DNA of 64,000 bases from the NCBI GenBank assembly GCA_947095585.1, contig OX352763.1, positions 113,811,908 through 113,875,907 on the forward strand. The letters are read 5' to 3'. Below, one piece after another: positions 44,880-54,740 of the stretch (positions within the stretch are counted from its first letter, which is position 1; each line of letters starts with the position of its first letter). The notes below the pieces were generated by a model. That model searched no databases. It worked only from the letters and a program-made list of their open reading frames with translations, and was not told where the DNA came from. This DNA comes from Nephrocerus scutellatus. Lineage: Eukaryota > Arthropoda > Insecta > Diptera > Pipunculidae. The position numbers and the translations under genes are program-made.

Positions 44880-46016
44880 TGCTCAAGTTCATGAACGAGT
44901 AACGTTCGGAAATTATTAAAAATTAGTACCGAAATTCTGAGTCGGTCGTCGCAACTTTAAGAGCGCTTAGTCCAATTTTCCGTCGTAATAATAGTTCCAC
45001 CAGGCTGGCTGTGCGTGCTAAAGTAAATAAATTCGAGTCAATATATTCACTTTTGAATGTTCCTAACGCAGCCGTAAATGCTTCAGTTCAAAATGAGCCA
45101 AATCAGTTGATTCAACGCCTTTCACTGCAATTGGGAATCTCTCAGTCCACATTATGGCGAATTTTGTGTAAGGATCTTGGCCTACACCCTTACAAAATCA
45201 AATTAACTCAAGAACTGAAGCTTCTTGATCATGTGAACCAACGAAACTTCTCCGATTACGCTCAGCAAAAGTTTGATGAAAATCCTGAATTTCATCGGAA
45301 ATCATCTTCAGCGATGAACTTCATTTTTGGCTTAATGGCTTTGTCAAGCAAAATATGAGTTATTGGAGAGCAATAAACCCACATGTGCCTCTAAAGACTC
45401 CATTGCGTCCATAAAAAGTAACCGTGTGGTGTGGATTTCATGCCGGAGGTGTGATTGGACCGTCTTTTTTCGTTGATGGAAATGATCGCCATTTTACAGT
45501 TAATGGAGTTCGGTATCATGACATGTTGGAAGACTATTTCTGGCATGAATTGGATGGACGTAGATAACATCATTGATATCTGGTTCCCACAAGATGGTGG
45601 CACATGCCACACAGCTGGTCCTCTATTGAAGAGCAAGTTCTGTAATCGTTTAATCTCAAGAAATAGTCCGGTCGAATGGCCAACTCGCTCATGCGATTTA
45701 AGGCCGTTGGATTTCTTTTTATGGAGTTACGTTAAGTCGTTGGTTTATGCTAAGAAGTCAACAAGGTTAGATGACCTCAGGCACAATATCGAACGTGAAA
45801 TTGCTAACGTTCCGGCCGAAGAATGGTGGAAAATTGGTTCCAAAGAATCGATGGCTGCAAACATGCTCGCGGTGGTCATATGAACGCGATCAAATTTTAT
45901 ACTTAAATCTAACATTTATGTGCTACACCTGGTAATAATTTTCAGCCCGATATCTCAATTAATCTGTGCTTTATTTAAATACAAAATCGTTATGTCCTTA
46001 TTGAAAAACCCTTTAT
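44880..46016 (+). pseudogene. DD41D-type transposase copy related to the element at 15,303, decayed
   Basis: From 45,011 the frame reads VRAKVNKFESIYSLLNVPNA, then RLSLQLGISQSTLWRILCKD and LGLHPYKIKLTQELKLLDH. This closely parallels the copy at 15,419. Block 1 is disrupted (HRKSSSAMNFIFGL for a HRKIIFSDE..FWL original). Block 2 is IWFPQDGGTCHTA at about 45,580-45,615 and block 3 CDLRPLDFFLWSYVKS near 45,695-45,740. Three residues are missing between blocks 2 and 3, so the spacing is 38 here, explained by a 9-base deletion after HTA. The right end CTTATTGAAAAACCCTTTAT at 45,997-46,016 matches the right inverted repeat of the first element; a left end was not found. Confidence 0.85.
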
Positions 46017-46364
46017 ATCTGGAACATTTTTGTACCGGGTCATTTTGGACTCCGCAATAATCAGTGTATGAACGAAAACGGACAGGAATCAATCAAAGTT
46101 GTCGATATTGCCAAGGCATTTTATAGAGTTTGTTACCAAGCTCTTGCTCTTGAAGTTGCCATCGTTACAAACCCTATGACTAATTTTCCGTTTTGTCCGT
46201 CCACCTATTCCGCTCAGCACATTGGGCTAATACAATAAAACAATTGGCACACAGCCGCACATGTGCATAGTGCCGGTAGCAATGTAAAACAGTTGGTACA
46301 CAGCGGCACATCATTTAAACACACAACACAATAAGAACACAACCACACGTGTGTAATTTGCCAA

Positions 46365-46545
46365 AGAAACAGACCGTTGCGGTCCATGGCCTAGCTTCTC
46401 GCGGCCATTTGTGTTGTGCATGTATATTTTTGGACACAAACGGAAGGGACCTACAATTTAAGGCCGTATCCGATCGGTGAATTGAGAAGCTTTCCTTAGG
46501 TGTTACTGGGATTCGAACCACGAAAAGCCATGCGCTTTTCCACAA
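46365..46545 (-). mobile_element. tRNA-derived SINE, copy 4, truncated
   Basis: Read on the minus strand: GTGGAAAAGCGCATGGCTTT, GTGGTTCGAATCCC (B box at about 46,510), then the shared TTAAATTGTAGGTCCCTTCC and a CGAGAAGCTAGG segment. The A box and part of the body between CACC and AAGCTT are missing. Confidence 0.8.
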
Positions 46546-46749
46546 AATTGGTAATAAGGTTCTCTAAATTTTACCCAAAAATTTGTCGAATTCCGAACGA
46601 ATGAGACTGCTGGCAAAAGTTTCAACCGAACTTAACCGGAATATTTTGGGCGTGCTTGGAATATAGCAGAATAAGACCGGGCAACCGTCTAAAAACTGCG
46701 ACAAGAATTGTAATTTTATTGTATTTGAACACAGCTATGTTTATTCTCC

Positions 46750-47345
46750 AGACCGAACGACCCTCTTTAAACCGCTCACTGTCAAGTCTTGACCATAGGC
46801 CTCAGGCTCCTGTCGTGTCTGGACTCTAGCCCATCTGTATTCCTCCTCACTGTCGTGTCTTGAACATAGACCATCAGTATCCCTCGTCACTGTCGTGGGT
46901 TGACCATAGCACGTCGACGTCAGTATCCCACCTCTCTGTCGTGTTTTGACCATTGGCCATCAGTATCCCTCCTCACTGTCGAGTCTTGACCATAGGCCAT
47001 CAGTATTCCTCATCTCTGTCGTGTCTTGACCGTAGCCGGTCAGTATCCCTCCTCACTGTCATGTCTTGACCATGGGCCGTCAGTATCCCTCTTCACTGTC
47101 GTGTCTTGACCGTAGGCCTCAGGCCTCTGTCGTGTCTGGACTCTAGCCCATCTGTATTCCTCCTCACTGTCATGTCTTGACCATGAGCCGTCAGTATCCC
47201 TCTTCACTGTCGTGTCTTGACCGTAGGCCGTCAGTATTCCTTCTCTCTGTCGTGTCTTGATCATAGCCCGTCAGTATCCCTCCTCACTGTCATGTTTTGA
47301 CCACAGGTCATCAGTATTCCTCTCACTATATTGCTGTATTGACCA
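46750..47345. repeat. 40-bp minisatellite, about 15 units
   Basis: The unit reads CCTCACTGTCGTGTCTTGAC followed by CATAGGCCATCAGTATCCCT with point changes. A few units carry a shorter GGCCTCAGGCTCCTGTCGTG variant (46,796 and 47,115), and that variant block recurs about 320 bases apart. The right end joins a transposase scrap. The minus-strand open frames (TRQ, DTDG peptides) are artefacts. Confidence 0.9.
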
Positions 47346-47960
47346 TAGGCAAATAGTATAATGTTAAAAATGCGTTCTTAAAGAATTCTGCTAATAAACT
47401 CGTTTGCATCCAATCTCCGCTCCAGTAACCAGTTGGAAAACTCAAGTCTCTTTTCCAAATCATAATCATCATCAGCAGTTTTTGCACAGGTGTATGGTTG
47501 TATGGATAAAGATTTTCTCTATGCAGTACATTAGAAATTGTATGTCTGGTAACATTGAATTGCAAAGCTAAGCGTCTGATGTAGTGAAATCTAAAAATCT
47601 ATGGGGTTTTTCGCAAATTTTTTGTTGATTTTTATTTTTAGTATTATTACCTTCATTAGAAAAAAATAGTAAAACTTTATGTTTATTACGGATTTTCTGA
47701 AGAAAATTGACCTCCGATTTAAAAATTAGCATGGGCAAGAAAACTGGAAGAGGCATTGAGGTTGGATATCTGAAGACTCAAACAAGATGTCAAGTTTATT
47801 TAAACGCAGTTACAAAGCCTAGTATTTCTTCTAAAAATAAAGTCCTAAACGAAGTTTCTACCATTATTATTAACAGAGCAATTTCCGTTAACATGGGTCA
47901 GAGTACACCAAAGTAAGCTTTTTCTTAAATCCCCGATAAATCATATCAACATTGGAGATA
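47340..47960 (-). pseudogene. Tc1/mariner-type transposase scrap linked to the element at 1900-2596
   Basis: From about 47,570 the minus strand reads LALQFNVTRHTISNVLHREN, LYPYNHTPVQKLL, and after a shift DYDLEKRLEFSNWLLERRLD and ANEFISRIL. This is the HTH-to-catalytic transition of IS630/Tc1-type transposases (VSRHTV...LYPYH...VQ.L...D...R..F..W). It breaks off at the expected first catalytic block, where the 40-bp minisatellite begins. Bases 47,890-47,960, upstream in this orientation, match the inner part of the inverted-repeat element at 1900-2596. Confidence 0.7.
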
Positions 47961-48715
47961 GATCTTGGAACCTTCAAAAAACGTTCCCAAATTTTTAGTT
48001 TTGACTGTAAGTACCTACCCACAAACATTTATTCGAAACTGCAGTTATTCATTTGCGTTCAAGAGCACTCTTTTAAATAAATATACATTATGGTTGTACC
48101 ACATCAACCAGCAGTCAGTCGATGAATACTTTATTATGTGTACTGTGCAGTCACGCCGCGTACTATTTATTCGAGCTTTAAATGCTGTTGGCTGTCTAAC
48201 CCAAATAGTCATTATGCTAATAGCGATGAAACTCAATAATTGTTGGGGCTATTTAACCGCGATCTTGATGATAATGATGACGTCAAACTAAAATATTTAT
48301 ATACAACATTCCCACAGAGAAAACCGTTGCGTGCGTTATAGCGGAGCCATTGGGCTTGGCATTACCTCGACTTCTTGGCTTGGCTTTTCAGTTTTTATGA
48401 CGTGATCGTGATCATTGCAAAAAGAACAAAGAGTTGTTGAGCTGCAGACTGACTACTGACTGTTGATTCGCCCGTTATTGGGATGATGGTGTGCATATGT
48501 GATTGGAGTTACCATCTGATATCATCTGATCTTAATTTCATCAGGGACAGTGTCGACTTTTGGCAAGTGTTAACCCGATCAATTGTGACGCACGAGCTGT
48601 TCGCATGTGACGCTTAATGCACGGGCGAGGCGACCTTTTGTCTGTTTTGACGCAATGGAAATTTTTCATTCATTCGCTTTTTTGACTGCAGGAACTTTCA
48701 AATTGTAGTATAATG
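47961..48715. other. No gene seen
   Basis: The open frame at 47,965-48,291 (plus) has hydrophobic stretches but no recognised motif and an unremarkable start context. The rest is spacer. Confidence 0.4.
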
Positions 48716-49235
48716 GGAATGCAGTGGAAGTATGAGCGGGAGAACGATTACAAGGGATGAATTATCCTATTGTTAAGCCATGAGAGATTTTGGAATCCCA
48801 AATAAACAGACACGACTATTGTTGCATGGTTCGGTACGTTCAGTCGCTCGCTTACATTCGAAACCAAAACGTTCCGATCTCTATGACTACTGCCTTAGAA
48901 GGTGTCAGCAGCACTAATGACAGTATTCTTAAGTCGTGCCCAGTAGCTTGACGATGGTTAATGTAATAAGCCAATAAAGATCTTAGGATCATTATCAATT
49001 GATCTATCTTCAATTCTCAACTTTTCGTTGGAGATAGTGACTCTGACGTAAAAGTATGAGGAATAGTCTTCTATCTTGAATAACGCAGATGATATTGATA
49101 CCATCGGTAAACAAAAAAAAGCCTTTAACTACGTGCACGATCGCTTAAAGTCAACAATGCTTACTATAGTCTATCAAGACTCGTTAAATTCAGGAAATCT
49201 ATGGACAGTGTCAACTGAAATTTCTCGCTGACATT
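48716..49235 (+). mobile_element. LINE B fragment, very decayed
   Basis: Two blocks can be aligned: MRDFGIPNKQTRLLL at 48,779-48,825 (the KEFGIPNKL.RLC block of LINE B) and NADDIDTIGKQKKA at 49,086-49,125 (motif C region YADDIDIVGR). The polymerase between them is unreadable. Confidence 0.6.
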
Positions 49236-49535
49236 AACAACTTAAAACAAAATTTTAGCTCTCTAGATCACGTGAAAGGTGCGATTAAAAAAGAAGTTGA
49301 AAAAACCGACAGACAGGAAAAGTGAATTGAAAGGATATTTTTTTTAAATAGAAGAGTGCCGCAAATTTAGGCATGCCCAAGTGGGTGACATCAGCGAGTA
49401 TTTAAACGATTTATTAGAGTCTTCGTTGTTAAATTGTTAATTTTAAAATTTTCAATATTATTATTAGATTTTATCCGCAGCAGGGCTATCTCGAATTTTC
49501 GAATGTAAAAAAAACCCAATACATAGTTTCTTTCG
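49236..49535. other. No gene seen
   Basis: AT-rich spacer preceding the 24-bp minisatellite. Confidence 0.4.
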
Positions 49536-49539
49536 ACGT

Positions 49540-50520
49540 TCTTGCAGCTATTCAGTTATTCAGCTCTCTTGCTATTCAGCTACGCAGCTCTTTTGCTCTT
49601 GAGCTACGCAGCTCTTCTGCTATTCATCTACGCAGCTCTTCTGCTATTCCGCTAGGCAGCTCTTCTGCTATTCAGCTACGCAGCTCTTCTGCTATTCAGC
49701 TAGGCAGCTCTTCTGCTATTCAGCTACGCAGCTCTTTTGCTATTCAGCTAGGCAGCTCTTCTGCTATATAGCTACGCAGCTCTTCTGCTATTCAGCTAGG
49801 CAGCTCTTCTGCTATTCAGCTACGCAGCTCTTTTGCTATTCAGCTACGCAGCTCGTCTGCTATTCAACTAAGTAGCTCTTCTACTATTCAGCTACACAAC
49901 TCTTCTCCTATTCAGCCACGCAGCTCTTCTGCTATGCAGCTGGGCTGCTCTTCTGCTATTCAGCTACGCTGCTATTCATCTTTTCAGATACGCAGCTATT
50001 CTGCTGTTCAAGTACGCTGCTCTTCTGCTATACAGCTTCTGCTATTTAGCTACGCAGTTCTTCTGGTATCCATCTTGGCAGCTCTTCTGCTATTCAGTTA
50101 CGCTGCTCCTCTGCTATTCAACTACGCAGCTCTTTTGCTGTTCAACTACGCTGCTCTTCTGCTATACAGCTTCTGCTATTTGGCTACGCAGCTCTTCTGG
50201 TATCCATCTTGGCAGCTCTTCTGCTATTCAGCAGCGCAAATTTTCTGCTATTCAGCTACACAGCTCTTCTGCTATTCAGCTACCCAACTCTTCTGCTATT
50301 CAGTTACGCAGCTCTTCTGCTATTCATCTACGCAGCTCTTTTGCTCTTGAGCAACGCAGCTCTTCTGCTATTCAGCTACGCAACTCTTCTGCTATTCAGC
50401 TACGCAGCTCTTCTGCTATTCAGCTACACAGCTCTTCTGCTATTCAGCTACGCAGCTCTTCTTCTATTCAGCTACGCAGCTCTTCTGCTATTCAGCTTCG
50501 CAGATCTTTTGCTATTCAGG
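49540..50520. repeat. 24-bp minisatellite, about 40 units
   Basis: The unit is GCTACGCAGCTC followed by TTCTGCTATTCA. Most of the array keeps a 24-base period, so frames stay open: 49,934-50,350 and 50,209-50,571 encode an eight-residue repeat of the type ALLLFSYA. A larger duplicated block (CTATACAGCTTCTGCTATTT to TGGCAGCTCTTC) occurs at about 50,029-50,085 and 50,161-50,217. There is no flanking start context or splice signal that argues for translation. Confidence 0.93.
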
Positions 50521-51058
50521 TGTTTTAACTGCCTTTTATATTCTTACTTCCGATATTGTCAAAACGACTGACATCCTAACTAAGTCTTGTTTTTACTGTT
50601 TTACTTGCGGAACTAAAAGTGAGCTGCCGAGGGCTCTGGGGCTCCCATATAATTCTTTTTTTAAAAATTACCTGATTTTATTCAAGTTTTGTACACGTAG
50701 TTATCTCGGATTACAGCAGTTTTTGTAAAACTTTTGGTGGGTCCATATAAATTTTTTGAAAGTAACTCGCTTTTATTTAAATTTTGTAAAAATAACAAAT
50801 GTGTATTTTCGGGGACAACATCTAACATACAAAAATGGTGCCTGTAATGATTGGGATAGCCTTTCTCAGGAACCAGACATCGCATGAAGCTGAAATTTTC
50901 ACAATTTTAGCGGTTTGGGTTTTTGTTTTAGTTCTAACTCGCTAGGTGGCGCTGTTGTCAAAATATAACGGTTTTTTTGTTTCTCAGCAACGAAGTATCT
51001 TAGAAGCTTCAGATTTTAACCATTGGTTTGTTTCGTTGCCATTTGGGTTTTTGTGAAA
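50521..51058. repeat. Repeat alpha copy and adjacent non-coding sequence
   Basis: At 50,640-50,800 the order GGGGCTCCCATATA, TTACCTGATTTTATTCAAGT, TTATCTCGGATTACA and GGTCCATATAAATTTTTTG matches repeat alpha. Sequence after about 50,880 leads into repeat beta. Confidence 0.6.
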
Positions 51059-51190
51059 TTTGGACCCGATAGGTGACGCTGTTTTCAAGACAGTAGGTGG
51101 TATAGGTTATAGTACGTCCCAACCACGCGGTGGTAAGGGAGGTGGGTAGCGGGTAGTGAAGCGCCCGGAAACAGCTAGTTTTTTTTTTTT
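51059..51190 (-). repeat. Dispersed repeat beta, better preserved copy
   Basis: On the minus strand it reads ACTAGCTGTTTCCGGGCGCT, TCACTACCCGCTACCC, CCGCGTGGTTGGGACGTACT and ATAACCTATACCACC, the same order as at 17,680-17,770 on the plus strand. Further phrases (GACCCGATAGGTGACGCTGT; ATTTGGGTTTTTGTGAAA, plus strand) extend the element to about 50,930. Confidence 0.65.
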
Positions 51191-51335
51191 TTATTATGGC
51201 TCCCATACAGTTTTTTTTTTAAGTTAACCCGATTTTATTCAAACTTTGCACAATTTGTTCTCCGATTAGAAATATTTTAATTTTTATTGGTGGTTTTTTT
51301 ATCCAAAACGTTTATGTAAAACTACTACCTTGACT
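51191..51335. repeat. Dispersed repeat alpha
   Basis: ATGGCTCCCATACAG, then TTAACCCGATTTTATTCAAA and CTTTGCACAATTTGTTCTCC, as in the copy at 15,215-15,265. Confidence 0.65.
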
Positions 51336-52189
51336 GAAATTTGCCATAATGGATACTTAATACAGCTATAAAATAAAAGAAACCATTATGAAATTTGTGC
51401 GGCATCGTATATAACGCTATAACAAAATACATACAGCGATTATTTGTAATTCGACGACTGATAAAGAATTTTGCGGTTGCCACAATTGTTTTACATTTCT
51501 GCTATTAATATTGCGTAGGTAGGTAGTTTCTTCACGAAAAAATACATATTTCTTCAAATAAAAGATAATGGCAATAAAGATAATTTTTAAAAACAAAGAA
51601 AACTACAGTTACATAATGAATAATGCAAACTAAATCGTCTGCTGAAATAGCATTTTTTTCTGATAGATTACGAGTAGTTTCTACTTTTCTGGGTGGAAAA
51701 GAGCTCAGGCAAAAGTATCTACCTACCCATTTGGACTTGAGGTTTACTCAATTTCTGCCCAAAAGATCCTATCAACTATCTGCCCTGACATCTACAGGGC
51801 TGTAGCATAATAATATTGTACTCTGTGCGGTGTACGATCCTATCTCTAAACCACAATCAAAAGAAGAAAGAGCTACAGCTTTAAGCTTCCTTCCAACCGA
51901 TCGTGCTAGCGGAATATATAAAGTTTAAATTGTATGACTCGCGAGTGCACTCTTGTTTATACTTATTGAGCTTTCAATATGAAAGCTGGTATGATGGTAT
52001 TGGTAACTGTTAACAATTTGTAAGGTTGGCATAATGTATGATTGATAAAAAACAAGACGGTTCAGAGCAAAATTGCAAAATACTATGCAATTAAAAAAGT
52101 CCTGTGCAATTGAAACACCTATCAAAGACGAACATTTCAAAACATAATATTTGCCATCCGCTCACGTCACTTGTATACACCGCTTACTA
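51336..52189. other. No gene seen
   Basis: Spacer with small open frames but no motif, repeat structure or RNA gene that I can support. Confidence 0.45.
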
Positions 52190-52960
52190 TTCACAGACGA
52201 GTTCTTTTGTCTTTCCAAATACTGATTTTGCTTTGCCGATTCGGTTGACAATGCCCTGTTCGGTTCCACCATCGTTCGACACAATACTCCCAAGATATTA
52301 GAAACTCTCTACTCTCTCTCTCTACCGGTTGTCCAGCAATGCTAACTTGAGTTACTGAGTTAGTGCCGAGGTTGATGATTTTGGTTTTGGCTGTATTGAT
52401 CTTTAAACCCGCAACATTTTCCTCCCTCTCCACATTTGTTGTCATTTGGTGCAGCTCCATAATTCTATGTGAGAGTAAACAAACGTCGTCAGCGTAGTCC
52501 AGATGTTTGAGTTGAGATGTAAGAGTCTAACGAATTCGTCCGTTTCCAATAGATAAGCTGCGCGAAGTACATCGGTAATCACCAACAAAAAAGTATCGGC
52601 GATAGAATGCAACCTTGCCGTAACCCACTTAGGCTCTCGCATTGCTCTGACAGCTTTCCGCTATGCATCACATGACATTTAGAGCCATCATAGGTTACTT
52701 TATTAATAGCTATTAGTTTATCGGGTATACCTCTCCTGCGCAAGTCAAGCCAGATAAACTGTCTGTTGAGACTGCCAAACGCCTTCCCAAAATCGATGAA
52801 CAGCAGGTGTAGTGGTGACCGGAATTCAACGCACTGTTCAACAATGATCCGCAGGGTGTTGATGTGGTCGACACAGGAGGATCCAGTGCGGAAACCTGCT
52901 TGTTCGGCATCGAGTGTATCTTCCAGATGTTCCTTAATTTGCTCAAGTACCTACTACTTT
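52190..52960 (-). mobile_element. LINE C reverse transcriptase fragment
   Basis: From about 52,950 down: LEDTLDAEQAGFRTGSSCVD and HINTLRIIVEQCVEF, motif A LLFIDFGKAFGSLNRQFIW near 52,800-52,740, and CHVMHSGKLSEQCESLSG. Motif B RQGCILSPILFLLVI comes near 52,620-52,575, a motif C trace (DYADDVCLLSHR) near 52,500-52,460, and LKINTAKTKIINLGTNSVTQ at 52,410-52,350. Motif A has glycine where the lineage usually has aspartate or glutamate around KAFDS. It is the longest polymerase of this lineage in the window but lacks endonuclease and tail. Confidence 0.85.
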
Positions 52961-53095
52961 GACTATTACCTTTACACGCATTTTAAATGCTTTTATTAAA
53001 TGCTTGCTTATATAACTTGCCTGTGTCTTTTTGTCTGTCTGTTTATATGTCAGTCTGTCAGGCTTTTTTCATTACACATCTGTGAGTAAGTCTCG
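52961..53095. other. Short spacer
   Basis: Includes a pyrimidine-rich CTTTTTGTCTGTCTGTTTAT stretch reminiscent of repeat alpha. No gene. Confidence 0.35.
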
Positions 53096-53099
53096 TATG

Positions 53100-54400
53100 C
53101 ATTTTTGGGGTAGGATTTTTCGGGGGGTCTTTTAGTGGTCTTCAGGTGGGTCTTGAGGTGGGTTTTGAGGTGAGTCATGATGGTTCTAAAGGGGGTGTTG
53201 AGGGGGTTTAAAGAGGGTTTTCAGTGGGATGTTAACTGGCTTTTGGGGTAGTTTTGAGGGCGTCTTGGGATCATGTTAAGAGAGTCTTAAAGTGGTTACT
53301 TGAGGGTGGTCTTAAGAGGGTTCTGAGGTGGGTTTGAAGGGTCTTGAAAGTGATCTTGAGAATTTGAGGGCGGTCTTGAGGGAGTATTGATGGGGGTAGA
53401 AACGTGGTCTTAACGGGGTATTGAGGTGGTCTTGAGGGAGTCTTTAGGTAGTCTTGAAGGAGGTCCCGAAGGGGTTTTGTGAGGATCTTTAGTGTGGTCT
53501 TGAGGGGTCTTTAGGTTGTCTTGAGGAGATTTTGATCGGGTCATGAGTGGAGTCTTGAGGGGATCTTAAAAAGGTTTTGAGTAGGTCTTGAGAAGATTTT
53601 GAGAGGTTCGTGAGTGTAGTCTTGAGGGGGGTGGTATTGAGAGTATTTTGATGGGGTTTTAAGGGAATATTAAGGGGTGGTTTGAGGGGGTCTAAAGGGA
53701 AAATTAATGGGGGTCACGAGGGGGTTTTGATAGGATCTTTAGTGGGGTCTTGATGAGGTCCTTAGGTGGTCTTGAGGGGATTTTGAGAGGGTCGTGAATG
53801 GAGTCTTGAGAAGGGGTTTAGGTGGTGTTGAGCGTGTTTTTAGGGGGTCTTAAGGGAATCTTTAAGGGTATTTGAGGAGGTATTGAGGGAGTATTAATGG
53901 GGTTAGTAACGTAGTCTTAACGGGGTCTTGAGGTGATCTTGAGATAGTCTTTAGGTAGTCTTCATGAGTGTCCCGAAGGGGTTTTGTGAGGATCTTTAGT
54001 AGGGTATTGAGTAGGTCTTTAGGTGGTCTTGAGAAGATTTTGAGAGGGTCGTAAGTGGAGTCTCGAGGGGGTCTTAAGAAGGTGTTTAGGGTGTCCTGGG
54101 TGGTCTTGAGGGGACCTTGAGGATATTTTGAGAGGGTCGTGAGTGGAGTCTTGAGAAGTCTTTTAGATGTTCTAAATTGGAGTGTTTTGAGGGGGTCTTA
54201 ATGGAATCTTAAGGTGGGATTTAGAGTAAATATTGATGGGGGTCGTAACGTGATCTTAACTGGGTCTTGAGAGTGATCTTGAGAGTGGTCTTGACGGGGT
54301 CTCTAGGTATTCTTGAGAGGTATTTTTAGAGTGACCTTTGAGGGTCCTTTCGGGGTATTTTGAAAGTTTTTTTAGGGTTTTTTTGGGGGACTTGTGGATG
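53100..54400. repeat. 11-bp minisatellite, array 3 (TCTTGAGGGGG variant)
   Basis: More than 100 irregular units near 11 bases, chiefly TCTTGAGGGGG, TTTTGAGAGGG and TCTTTAGGTGG. A longer block (GGTCTTAACGGGG...TCTTTAGGTAGTCTT...CCGAAGGGGTTTTGTGAGGA) recurs at about 53,408-53,500 and 53,915-54,000, so blocks of about 500 bases were duplicated. The last part (54,320-54,400) changes to the TTTTTAGGG form of arrays 1 and 2. Confidence 0.9.
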
Positions 54401-54499
54401 TCTTGTGGGTGTCTCCATATTACCATCCCATCTGGATAAATAATGCCAAGCCAAAGAATGTTTTTACAATATAATTTTAAAAACTTCAAGTGATAAGTA

Positions 54500-54740
54500 C
54501 GTTGAATAACTTAGCGGGGAGACGGTAGTTCGAATCCAAGAAAAACACCAACAAGCTTGTTCACGGTCTCTCATCTATGCCAAATGTCTGACAAACGTCC
54601 GAAAGTTTTCAAATCGCCTGTCCATTATGGCTTCAAATATTAGGTTCCTTCCAGTTGTGTGCAAAATTAAAACACGAACAACAAAGGAGTATCGCGAGAA
54701 AACTAGGTGAGGTGGTCTCCTGCGCAAAAATATTATGTGA
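54500..54740 (+). mobile_element. tRNA-derived SINE, copy 5, divergent
   Basis: A weak A box (AACTTAGCGGGGA), a clear B box (GTAGTTCGAATCC at about 54,527), then GTTCACGGTCTCTCATCT, TGTCTGACAAACGTCCG, TTAGGTTCCTTCCAGTTGTG and CGAGAAAACTAGG in the order of the other SINEs. It differs enough to be an older subfamily. Confidence 0.75.
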
